Assembly (NCBI GenBank): GCA_951799425.1
Contig: OX637396.1
Location: 42,771,901-42,835,900 of the forward strand
DNA: 64,000 nt
Direction: 5' to 3'
From: Ilex aquifolium
Taxonomy: Eukaryota > Streptophyta > Magnoliopsida > Aquifoliales > Aquifoliaceae
This document shows positions 33,016-43,643 of this stretch, piece after piece. The first letter of the stretch is position 1. Each line of letters starts with the position of its first letter. The notes beneath the pieces were generated by a model. The model saw nothing but the letters and a program-made list of their open reading frames with translations, was not told the origin of the DNA and did no database searches. A program made the position numbers and the translations under genes.

Positions 33016-35608
33016 CTGCAATGTGCTGATTCAGATGCATAAAATTTTGCCTTCCAATTTGACAGAGGGAACACAAAACCACTTTGTCTGACTTGTCAAG
33101 CCCAAATCAAATACAATCACTTTTCACAAGCTTCTTAATCAAAAGTTTCACCAAAAGGACCTGAGATCGTATAGATTGATATTCAAAATTAAAATTTAAA
33201 ATAATTCATTATAAATTATACGGCAAACTAAATGCTTTGTGCGACAAAAAAAAAATGAGCACTAGCAAAAGAAAAAAATGGTGCACATAATGATAACAAT
33301 AAGTATCTAGAACTGATGAATACATAACAAAAAATATACAAAATTACCTCTAAAAACATACCTCAAAAAATTTGAACACATATACACAATTACATATAAT
33401 ATGTAATTACCTGTGACTTCAGGCATAAAGTAGCAAAAAAAATTATTTTTAATTAAAAGACATACCAAATAAAAGAGCATTTTTTCACATTGAGGAATGT
33501 AACTTTCATTACACCAGACTCCACTATTTCAACATTCAACCACATGTTCAACACCAACACTACCGACAACATATTACATGTATTTATGACCACATACGTG
33601 AATCTCAGATCAAAATAATTAGTGTAACAAACAAAATTTTAATAGTTGATATAAACCAATTGTTATCTTTAATAAAATTTCGACAAAGTTTCCTTGGAAA
33701 AAATGATCCAATTGACAATATCAACATGTGTATACAACTCATAATCAAACCTTTATGTAAATAAAAACTATGTTGCATCAATAATCTCATCACATTACAT
33801 TAGTACAGCTATTTCTACTATTTACAACTACTGCAATATAATAACCTAAACATCTAATACCAAAATGAATAAGATACAAATATAAACTGAATTAACACTA
33901 AATTTAAGCTAATATGAACAACTAAGTACAAATCAATGATATAGGCAAAATAGCAACATAGCAAGAAAAAAAACATAAAAACTAGGTCCATATACTAATT
34001 TTGTGATCTGAAGCACTCATTTTAAACTCAAACATAACTTGGGACCCAAAAGACCTAAGTTTCTAATGCACTAAAAGGCACCATAAAAATGTCTATTGGC
34101 TAATAGGCCCAACACAAAATAGTAATTGAAAAGTAAGTATACCTTTAAAACAATATTCCAACCTCACAAAATTAAAGGAGATCTCATTTACTTCAAGTGC
34201 CCAACTTTAAAAACTAATCAAAAACAACATAGAGTTCGAGCTTAATCTGAACAAAGGAAATTAAACAAAAAGGATGATAACCACAATAAATTAAAGCCGG
34301 GATAATAGAACAAATGTGACAAAAAGAAAGACAACATAAGAATAACCTCTATATGCATTGCATCCCCACATGTAAACACATTCTGCCAAAAGAAGAAGTG
34401 TAATAAGCTCATCAAATTAACCCCCAAGATTAGTGAAACCATTTAATCAACACCACCAAACAATGTGATCTAAAATATCATTTATTGTAGCAAAACACAT
34501 CCAAAGAGACTATAGTGTATCAAAAGATAGACTCAAAAATCCCACCAAAAAATCTAGGAGTCACAAAAAATCAGTCACATGCCTAAACTTTCATAGGTAA
34601 GAACAATTTGTTGAACTTACTCTCTTCCATGCACATTTAATCAAGAAAGAAAAAGAAACAATCATTAAAAGATAATTATAGCATGGACAATGTTAGTAGG
34701 AGGTTTACATACAATTGCAAACATACAAAAGTTTGAAATTAAATGTCAATAGTACAAAGAATCAAAAAGAAATTTCCAGAAAATTCAACCAAAATAGAGA
34801 CATACATACAACATAGATCAACTTCAATTCCTAAATATCATGACTATTCAATATTTAATGTAACAAACACCAACCTCAATATATAACAGTTATGCATAGG
34901 ACCAACAATTGCCAAAAATATAGAACTACAATTATTTCTAACTACCTTTGAACACTCACACTTCCCACAGAAGATGGACCGCAAATACCAAAAGTCATTC
35001 TTTATATCTTTTGAGATTTGAAATAGCTTGTATTTTATTATAGAGATTAGTTATTACTCGTACCACAAAAAATCGCTGATTAGATTCAATACTATACCCT
35101 TAAAATCCATACAAATTTTAGGAATGAAATATCCAAATTATTTGGTTGGCATCAATTTTCCTTAAAAACCAAGAGTATTGCATCATTTAAGTTGCTTGCT
35201 CCTATCCCATCTTTTTTGCCGGAATTTTTTCAACATAGGTGAATGCTTTAAAATTTTACACTTCTTAAATGGATACCAAGTTTCAAACGTAATTTTTCGA
35301 TGCAATCTTGGAAGATTGAGGAAAGAAAATGCATGGAGATTTGCTCCTCAATACAACCAAAATGCATTAAACCCCCCCGGTCGCCAAAAAAAATACAGCG
35401 ACCATCAAATCCTTTCCACAATAGATAAAGAGAGCATATGCCAGAGTGTGTGCGTGTGTGAAGTGTGTGTGTGCGCGCGTGACAGAGATAACCACAAAAG
35501 TTTTGATACAAATCTCATACACCAAAGAAAAATTTGCCGGAGGATTTGACCAAATATATATCATACAAATCTAATACACCAAAGAAGAATTACGGATCTG
35601 CAAGTACC
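33016..35608. other. Probable 5'UTR intron of the transporter, no other gene seen
   Basis: Very AT-rich, with only short open frames and no transposon motif that I can name. Confidence 0.4.
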
Positions 35609-35840
35609 TTAACCAGATCGTCGGATCTGGTTTTATATTGCCGAAGATATGCGTTCTGTCACCGGTTCTGGTTTCTGGTTGCGATAGTCCCAATAGAGTT
35701 CACGTTAGAGAGTGTCGCCGGAGGTATGCTCTTTATTCACCGCAGATCTTCTCTATGTCGATGGTCCACGAGAGAGAGTTTTTAGCGGCTGAATTAGGGC
35801 TGTTAAGTGAGGAATTAAGAGAGAGATTTGTATGAGTTGG
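35609..35840 (-). promoter_or_regulatory. Probable first non-coding exon and promoter end of the transporter gene
   Basis: On the minus strand a C/T-rich leader-like sequence (CTCTCTCTTAATTCC, CTCTCTCTCG) of markedly higher GC than its surroundings ends at an AAG|GTACTT donor at 35608/35607. No long open frame is convincing in it. It lies upstream of the coding exon with only AT-rich DNA between, the usual arrangement of a plant 5'UTR exon plus long leader intron. I saw no clear TATA box in the 60 nt upstream. Confidence 0.45.
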
Positions 35841-35883
35841 GTGGGATCTAAATTTTGGGCACTTATTATCGGCCCTGGATTTT

Positions 35884-35922
35884 TTTTTTTTTGAGAATAA
35901 AAAAAAAAAAAATTGCCCTGGA
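35884..35922. repeat. T-tract/A-tract inverted homopolymers
   Basis: About 14 T, GAGAAT, then about 14 A. Able to form a hairpin. Lies just upstream of the probable transporter transcription start. Confidence 0.7.
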
Positions 35923-36149
35923 TTAAATTTTAAAAAAATTGGATAAATCTCAATTGCCAAAAATAAAAATTAATTTTTATATTTTCTTTAATTTATAATA
36001 TCTTGTACTTTATTTAAAACTAGTTATGACATGTATCTGAAGGCACATAGTAAAAAAAAAAAATAGTCAATAATAAATATATTTATATTTATACTAAAAA
36101 TCAAATTACAAACATAGAATAGAGAGAAAATAATTTAAACACCAGTTGT

Positions 36150-36965
36150 AATAGGGGGTGAGCGATGGTAATGATGGGGGCAGTAGTGGTGGTGATGGGA
36201 AAAGCTGATGGTTATGGTGGGTGGTGACGATTGTGGTGATGGTGGCAGCCGTGGGTGACAACGGTGATAGTGGTGGTTGATTTTGGGTGACGATGATGGT
36301 AGTGATAGTGGTAGTCATGAGTGACAGCGATGGTGGTAGGTATGAGTGATGGTAGGGGTGACGACAATGGTGGTGGGTTGTAGCGGTGAGCGGTGACGAT
36401 GGTGGTGGTGGGCAACGACAGGTACTTTTATGGGCGACAGTGTAATGAATGGTGGCGAATGACAGTGGTAGTAGGTGTGGTGGGGGTGGGTGATAGTGAT
36501 GGGTGATGACGGGTGGTGATGGTTGATGTAGTAAGGGTGGGTGACAGTGGATGACGACGATGATGGGAGATGATGGGTGGTTGTGGGTTGTGGTAGTGGG
36601 TAGGGGTGGATGGTGGTGGGCAACAACGGTGGTAGTGGTAATAAATATAAGAATGAGATGACGATGATGGTGGATGGTAGGATGACGGTGGTTTCAATCG
36701 GTGGAGGGTGCCGATGGTGGTGGTGATGGGGCAGTGGGGGTGGGGTAGGGGTGGTGGTGGTGAGGTGGCAACGGCAGTAGTGGTAGAGGTAATGGTGGGA
36801 CAGTGACAACGATTGTAGGGTGACGACAGCGGTGACGGTGGTGGTGGGGGTGATAGTGATGGTGGGCCAGTGGAGTGATGGTGGTGTTTGTTGTGGCAGA
36901 GGTAGTGGCGGCGACGGCGGTGGTAGGAGTGCTGGATGGGTGGTGGGGTTATAGTGATGGAGGAA
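36150..36965. repeat. Subtelomeric GGT/GAT-rich minisatellite
   Basis: About 800 bp made almost entirely of GGTGGTGATGG-like words, with the plus strand very G-rich and C-poor. No fixed unit length; it drifts like an expanded trinucleotide-derived minisatellite. The G-rich strand is the same as that of the telomere. Open frames on the minus strand are His/Pro/Thr-rich artefacts of the repeat. Confidence 0.85.
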
Positions 36966-36984
36966 CGTTTCCAAACACTACTTT

Positions 36985-37150
36985 TTTAGGGATAATTACA
37001 TTCACATCCCTTGAGATTTGTCACTTAATCACTCAGACCCCCTGAAGTTTGTACGCGTGTAACACTTAGACCGCTGTTGTAAATATAACCATTAATAAAT
37101 TACATTCAGACCCCCTGAAATTTGTAAACATATATTACTTAGACCCTTTA
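36985..37150. repeat. Short dispersed repeat with internal duplication
   Basis: TCAGACCCCCTGAA.TTTGTA occurs at about 37034 and 37108, each followed by a CACTTAGACC/TACTTAGACC word. The opening GGGATAATTACATTCACATC is a motif seen in many plant repeats. Class not assigned. Confidence 0.5.
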
Positions 37151-37326
37151 AGTTTAAAATATTATATTTAAACAAAAAATACTTCAATTAAAGATAGAAT
37201 ATCAAATATTTTAAATTTTACAATTAAAATTTATGTTCTATTATATCATTTATTGAAATAAAATAAAAAATTCAAATTCAAATTTTTCTTAAAAAGTCGT
37301 AATTAGTATACAATTATATTGTTTAT

Positions 37327-37355
37327 TAAGGGGGTTTAGGGTTTAGGGGTTTAGG
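37327..37355 (+). repeat. Innermost telomeric stub
   Basis: About four degenerate units (TTAAGGGGG, TTTAGGG, TTTAGGGG, TTTAGG) in the same orientation as the terminal telomere, directly before the 5' end of LINE-A. Too short alone to prove telomeric origin, but its position exactly at the element border, matching LINE-B, makes it persuasive. Confidence 0.7.
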
Positions 37356-37459
37356 AGGCAGGCAGATGTTTCTAGTGAGAGAAGTTTCCACCTCTCTCTA
37401 CCTTTTTTCCTTTGAATTTTAGGTTTTCTTGATTTTTCTGTCTGATCTGTGCATTTAAT

Positions 37460-39496
37460 ATGAGTTCAGATCAAACTCAAAGGCAAATCCCACCTAAGCC
37501 ACCGGATATTTCACTCATTTCCACCTCCACCCCCAAGATTTCTTCAATTTCACCAAAGCCGTCGAAGTCAGCACACATCACCGATCCTGGACAAAATGAA
37601 CCACATGCTTCTGGAACGCAGCAAATCACCGAGAAAATCCCTGGTATGCCTCTTATGATCCCTAATCCTCAAATTAGAACTGATATTACAAAGAATTTCG
37701 CTTCCCTATTCAAAAAACCCTCGACCACCTCGCCTCCTACGAGTTCTTCTTTCCCTTCGACTTCCTCGGAACCCACAGCACCCCGGGGCTTATCAAAATC
37801 GACTGAGGGATCTCCTTCTCCTGTCCCCTCTACTTCCTTACTCAGGCCAGCAAAGAGGGTGGTGTACAACAACGGTGAACCCGACATGTATTGGTCCTTC
37901 GAGGAAACCCAGGAGCTATCCAAGAAATTCCACCAAACCTTGATAGGCAAATGTGCCTATGGCAAACCTTCAATCGGAGTTATCAGGGAGTTTATCACCA
38001 CTAGATGGCTTCCAAAGGGCAACTTCACGGTAGGAATATTGGACCCCAGACACGTCCTTATTAGTTTTGAGAACTATGAGGACTACGTCAAGACATGGCT
38101 GAAGGATGCCACATATATCGAGGGGTTCTTATTTCGATTCTTTAAGTGGTTCCCGAAGTTCCTCCCGGGTATTGAGCCTCCGGTGGTTCCCATCTGGATC
38201 TCTTTACCAGGCCTACCAATCCATTTATTTGATAAAGAGAGCCTTCGTGATATCTTGAGCCCCATTGGAAAGATAATTGTTCTAGATTCATCTACTCTAC
38301 AGTTAACAAGGCCTGGCATGGCAAGGGCATGTGTAGAAGTGAACTTATTGGCAAATAACCCTCTGAGGTTCTGGTTGGATTTTGGAGGAGCTAGTGGGCA
38401 TTGGCAGAAAATAATTTATGAAAAAACTATAAAGTATTGTGCAGGCTGTCTGAAACAAGGGCATGGAGTGCCGGAATGCCGTAAAGGAAAGAGGGAAGAG
38501 GAGTTACAAATGGGTAACCAGACACTTGATAACAAAGAGGAAGGAATTCAAAATATTGGAAATCCGAAGAAGGTCATTGAGCCCAAGGGGAAGGAAAAGG
38601 AATGGCAGAAAGTAGTAAGGAAAGGGGGCCCCAAATCTAACTTGAACGTAAGTCGTCATGAATTTCAAGATCCCTGCACGTCAAAAACCCCAATTGCTGG
38701 GGGCAATGAGGTACCTACAAATGCCAATGAGATGAGAAAGGAACAAATGGACAAGAATGTGGAGGTGGAGGAAAATCAAGAAAATGTAAATCCCAATAAA
38801 ATCCCAGAATCTAGGGAGAAGGATTACTCTACTACCACTCTATCTGAAGAGGAAAGGGATCAAGGTTTGGATATGGTAATTGAAAAAATATTCACAGGAG
38901 GCACCTTTGAAAAGGGCACTGATGGTGCGAGAAATAGTGTTGCTTTGGTCTCTTCCTCTAATATCCCTATGGAAGGGGCAGATGATTCACTGCAAATGGA
39001 AGCTTCCCCGGTATGTTTGTTAAATAAGCAAATGCAGCCTTTTACGTCCTCCTCTTCTGTTGTTGACCACTCGTATGAATCGAGAGGGAAACATATTTTC
39101 TCCTTAGACGATGGAAATGGGTTGACAAAGAATAAAGAACCACCCGACAAGGGATCTCATTCAGCCCAAGAAAGCTCAAAAAATTGGACCACTTCAAACC
39201 ATAAACGATCTCATTCTACTTTCTTAGTAGATCATCAATACATGGTAAGGGGAGGGAGCCATATTAGCTTGGATGATGAAAGTGGTCTAAGAAGTTCCAA
39301 AGAGCCTCCAGACAAAGGTTATCATTCTGATACTGAAGTCTCATCTAACTCAGATAGTTTCAAAATTGATTCAAGTTATTCAGCCCCCTACGGAAATCGA
39401 AATGCTCTACAATTGGCACAGGAGTTACCTCCCCCTCATACTGGTATAACTACTAGATCCAGATCTAGCAAGCTTTCTGCTCCCTCTTCTCAATGA
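37460..39496 (+). CDS. LINE-A ORF1: DUF4283-like nucleic-acid-binding protein with CCHC knuckle
   Basis: 678 codons, uninterrupted. In plant L1 elements ORF1 protein coats the element RNA and helps reverse transcription. Residues 1-155 are Ser/Pro/Thr-rich. About 160-300 is a DUF4283-type domain (VIREFITTRW, LKDATYIEGFLFRFFKWFPK, GIEPPVVPIWISLPGLPI, LTRPGMARACVEV). A CX2CX4HX4C knuckle is formed by C327, C330, H335 and C340 (CAGCLKQGHGVPEC). The C-terminal half is charged and holds a duplicated segment (VDH.Y..RG.....SLDD..GL....EPPDKG) at 39059-39165 and 39218-39330. It ends in SSQ, its TGA overlapping the ORF2 ATG. The ATG is the first after the short 5'UTR and lies at the same place as in LINE-B (both N-termini contain KPPD). 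Confidence 0.88.
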   Translation: MSSDQTQRQIPPKPPDISLISTSTPKISSISPKPSKSAHITDPGQNEPHASGTQQITEKIPGMPLMIPNPQIRTDITKNFASLFKKPSTTSPPTSSSFPSTSSEPTAPRGLSKSTEGSPSPVPSTSLLRPAKRVVYNNGEPDMYWSFEETQELSKKFHQTLIGKCAYGKPSIGVIREFITTRWLPKGNFTVGILDPRHVLISFENYEDYVKTWLKDATYIEGFLFRFFKWFPKFLPGIEPPVVPIWISLPGLPIHLFDKESLRDILSPIGKIIVLDSSTLQLTRPGMARACVEVNLLANNPLRFWLDFGGASGHWQKIIYEKTIKYCAGCLKQGHGVPECRKGKREEELQMGNQTLDNKEEGIQNIGNPKKVIEPKGKEKEWQKVVRKGGPKSNLNVSRHEFQDPCTSKTPIAGGNEVPTNANEMRKEQMDKNVEVEENQENVNPNKIPESREKDYSTTTLSEEERDQGLDMVIEKIFTGGTFEKGTDGARNSVALVSSSNIPMEGADDSLQMEASPVCLLNKQMQPFTSSSSVVDHSYESRGKHIFSLDDGNGLTKNKEPPDKGSHSAQESSKNWTTSNHKRSHSTFLVDHQYMVRGGSHISLDDESGLRSSKEPPDKGYHSDTEVSSNSDSFKIDSSYSAPYGNRNALQLAQELPPPHTGITTRSRSSKLSAPSSQ

Positions 39497-42400
39497 TTAA
39501 TATTATATCATGGAATATTAGAGGCGCTAAAAATGAGCCCTCTAGACTAAGACTTCAGAAGATGATTAGAATGCAAGATGTTTGCCTTGTTTCTATCTTA
39601 GAGCCTAAAATGGTGTCATCCAAATTAAGTAGGCTTTGTAGCTCAATGGGTTTCTCGTCCTCCTTAGCAAATCCTCTTGCTGAGAAAAATGTTTGGGTTT
39701 TATGGGACCATAGAATGCAGGTTACCTTGGTTGCTGCTCATGAGCAAGCCTTGACTGTCCAGGCTTCTTATTTGGGTTCTCCTCCTTTCCAAATTACCTT
39801 CATTTATGCCAAATGTGATTATATGCTGAGAAGACCATTGTGGGATCACTTGTTATCTCTTCAAACATCGGTCCTCCCCTGGATGCTGATTGGAGATTTT
39901 AATACCATTGTACGTTCTGCTGAAAGAAAAGGAGGAGTTGTGCCAAGTTTGTCTATCGTGGCTGAATTCAATGATTTCATTAATTCTATGGGATTACAGG
40001 ATTGTGGTTACAAAGGTTCCCCATTCACCTGGTGTAACAATCATAAGGGCAGAACTCGAATGTGGCAAAGAATTGACAGAGCCCTCACCAACATTTGTTG
40101 GGGACAAAGATTTATGGACTTCACTGTTGAGCATGCTGCGAGGGGACAATCTGATCATTGCCCACTCATTGTTAAATTTTATGATGTGGTTGGGCCAAAC
40201 AAGATCTCTTACTTCAAATTCTTAGATATGTGGACTGAACATGAGGGATTTCTTGATTTAGTGGAGCTAAACTGGAGGGATAACCATTCTACTGACCCTA
40301 TTGCTAATGTTTTTCTGAAATTGAAAAAGGTCAAATCTGGCCTTAAGCAGTGGAACAAAGGTACCTTTGGGAATGTATTTGAAAACATCAGAAAATATGA
40401 GACTGAATTGCAGAGGGCAGAAATACAGTTAGAAAGAAGTAACACAGAAGCAACAGATCAAGCGGTAAAGATAGCAAAGAAGAATCTGGAGACTTCTCTA
40501 AGCATGGAAGAGTCTTTCTGGAGACAGAAAGCAAATATCAAATGGGCAGTGGAAGGTGAAAGAAACACGAAACTTTATCACGCTATAGCAAAAGGAAAAG
40601 CTTCGAGAAACAGAATTGAGAGAATCAAAGATGCTAATGGAGTTTGATTAGAAGATATTGAAACCATTGCTAGGTGTGGAGTTGATCATTTCTATAGCCT
40701 CTATAAATCTGAAACTCATCTTTTGGAGGAAAATATCTTCTCAGCTATCCCAACGCTTATCACGAGTGAAGATAATACTTGGCTCATTTCTCCAATCACA
40801 TTGGAGGAATTAAAAAGCAATGTGTTCTCTATGTCAGTCCATAGTGCTCCTGGCCCTGATGGCTTCTCAGGTAGATTTTTTCATTGTGCTTGGGACATCA
40901 TAAAAATGGACTTGCTGGCTGCAGCTAACCATTTTATTCAAGGGGGTCATATCCCAAGGTTTGTCAATGCAAAATTACTCATTTTGATCCCCAAGAAGGA
41001 TGATCCTTCCTCATTTTCAGAATTCAGGCCTATAAGTTTATGTAACTTTCTTTACAAGATCTTCACCAAGTTACTTGCTTCCAGATTAAAAGATATCCTT
41101 CCTAAGCTTATCTCTAAAGAACAACATGGTTTTGTTAAAGGAAGAGGCATAGGAGAAAGCATTGGGCTTGCTCAATTGATGATGAATGAATTGGACAGGA
41201 AAGTTGAAGCAGGGAACGCTATCTTAAAGCTGGACATGATGAAAGCCTTTGACAGAATCGAATGGGACTTCATTTATCAAACTCTGAGAAGGTTCGGTTT
41301 TGCTGAAGAGTTTGTCTCTCTTATTGCTAACTGTTTTACAACCCAACATTTTTCTGTGGTCCTTAATGGGATCAGACATGGTTTTTTCCCTGCTTCAAGG
41401 GGGTTAAGGGATCTCCCTGCCTCTTTATCTTGGCAGAGGAAGTTTTGAGCAGAGGCCTTCTTCAACAATTTCAAAATGGTCTCATCCAAGGATTTCATAC
41501 AGGACGAAGGACTATTCTCTTAAGCCATCTTTTATTTGCTGATGATACTCTCATATTCCTAAGGGGCACAAAGAAGTCAATGAAGAATATCTTAAGTTTT
41601 ATTGGGAGATATGAAGCTTCCTCTGGGCAGAAAGTTAATAGGCAGAAAAGTTCACTTTTTTGTTCTTCAAAAATTAGGAGTATAAGAAGGAACGCTCTAT
41701 CGCAGCTTGCACAAATCCCCTTGAAATCTGGCCCACTGACCTATCTTGGATGTCCAATAATCAGAGGGAGAGTAAAGTTAATCTACTTCGAAGAGTTACT
41801 TACTAAATTGCAAAATAGATTACTTGGTTGGTACGCCAAATTCCTATCTAATGCTGGTAGAGTTGTTCTTATCAATTCGGTATCGAATTCAATCCCCATT
41901 CATCTTCTCTCTGTGTTAAATTTGCCTAAAGGTATCATTGCAAAATTAAATTCTGCTATGGCAAATTTCTTTTGGTCGGGGAAGTTGAATGTTAACAAGA
42001 GACACTGGTGCTCTTGGAAAGAAATCACAATGCCTAAGAAGGAGGGAGGATTATGCATTCGTAAATTTGAAGATATTCAGCAATCTTTTCGTATGAAGCA
42101 GGTGTGGCATCTTCTACAAGGATCCTCCTTATGGTCTACCTTTTTCTCTGCTAAACTCCTTGGACATCAGCACATACTTAGAAACAACAAAAAAAGACTC
42201 AACAGATCTTTCAACTCCTTGTCTCCTTTCTTTGAAATTGTTGTGGAAAACTCACAGATGTTGGTAGGCACAGGAAATAATGTTGACTTTTGGTGTGATA
42301 ATTGGAGTGGTATGGGAGCCCTTATTTTAAAAGCTTCCACTGCTCCCTCTGTTTTTCCTAAACTCTCTGAGCTGATGAAAGATGGGCACTGGGAGCTTGA

Positions 42401-43643
42401 TACTGTCTTACATCTATTGGATTCCTCTGTTCTACAAGAGATCCTTCTGAATCCCCCCCGTATATCAAACAAGGAAGACATGCTTATATGGAAGCACACA
42501 ACAGAGGGTTCCTTTTCTGTTAATTCAGCATGGCACCTCATTAGAACTCCTGGTAATGTAAACAATCAAGCAGACATCATTTGGAAGCATAAAGTCCCTC
42601 CCAGTTCTCAGATCCTAGGTTGGAAAATTATGAGATGTATTTTGCCTATGGACTCCACTTTTCAGAATAGAGGGGTCTCTTTAGTAAGTAAATGTGCTTT
42701 ATGTTCTGGGGAAGCTGAGACTGTGCAGCATCTGTTTATTAACTGCACCTATGCTAGGGAGGTCTGGATCAAGGTCTCTCAATTCATTGGGTTTCCCTTA
42801 ATTCCTAATGAAGCTCCAATGGTTCGTTTCAAGAGGCTCGCTAGAATTTACCATCATTCTTCTCTAAGTCATTCCCTAATAAGGGGCATCCCTTTATTAA
42901 TCTTCTGGTAGATTTGGAGAGAGAGGTGTTGTAGACTCTTTGAAGACAAAAAGAAATATGCTTCAGCTCTATCTAAGCTCATTATGGATTATTGTAGATT
43001 GCAAGCTTATACCATTAAAGCTAACTCACTGGATACTCCAGTGGAATTGGATCTGCTTCAATCTCTTCAGGTCCCTTTCATTAGAACTCCTACATTAAAG
43101 GTGAAATGGGTTTCTTGGTTATACCTTCCTGAAGGTAGACTGAAACTGAACATTGATGGTGCCTCAAAAGGCAACCCAGGTATATCAGGAGGGGGGGTCA
43201 TCATTAGAAATCATTGGGGTCAGTTTGTTCTAGCAAGTTCTTTTGCTTATGACAGGGGCACAAATATGCAAGCAGAGATGCATGCTTTACTTGATGGTCT
43301 CTTACTTATTCATAATTATGGCTTAGAGGTCTACGATTGGGACATTGAGACTGATTCTCAAGTTTTAATGGACATGGTCAATAGAAAAGCCACTCCATCA
43401 TGGCAATTATGGGCACTTACTGATGCTATTTTCCCTCTTCTCCATCCTATGAGCTATAGAATATAGCATGTCTACAGAGAAGAGAATTCTGTGGCTGATG
43501 CTCTGGCTAATCAAGGGGTCAAGGATCAATCTACTCGATTATACTCGAATCAAGGTGACTTACCTGTCCCTATCAGGGTTCTATTGCAACATGATCAGCG
43601 GGGGATCAAGGCAATTCGTAAGAAACTCTCTGCCTTTCCCTAA
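39493..43643 (+). pseudogene. LINE-A ORF2: endonuclease-RT-RNase H polyprotein, inactivated
   Basis: Starts at the ATG of the ATGA overlap. Apurinic-type endonuclease with N8 (SWNIRGA), E37 (SILEPK), D135/N137 (IGDFN) and D221/H222 (SDHCPL) all present. Reverse transcriptase with the catalytic FADD at 41535-41546, zf-RVT (CALCSGEAETVQHLFINC), then RNase H (NIDGASKGNPG ... AEMHALLDG ... ETDSQ ... NSVADALANQG). Damage: TGA at 40645-40647 where LINE-B has Trp; ~13 nt missing near 41405-41425, removing the RQGDPLSP motif and shifting the frame; TAG at 42909-42911 where LINE-B has Gln; TAG at 43464-43466. The true C-terminus is the TAA at 43641-43643. Without the RQGDPLSP motif and with three stops it cannot make an active enzyme. 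Confidence 0.9.

Noticed and set aside
36315-36974. 219-codon minus-strand open frame rich in His, Pro and Thr
   Set aside because: It is the translation of the GGT/GAT minisatellite; no start context, no domain, and overlapping frames give similar simple peptides.
37327-37355. Telomeric stub as a chance T/G-rich sequence
   Set aside because: Possible for four units, but it sits exactly at the 5' edge of LINE-A in the telomere orientation, matching the LINE-B arrangement, so I kept it as telomeric with reduced confidence.
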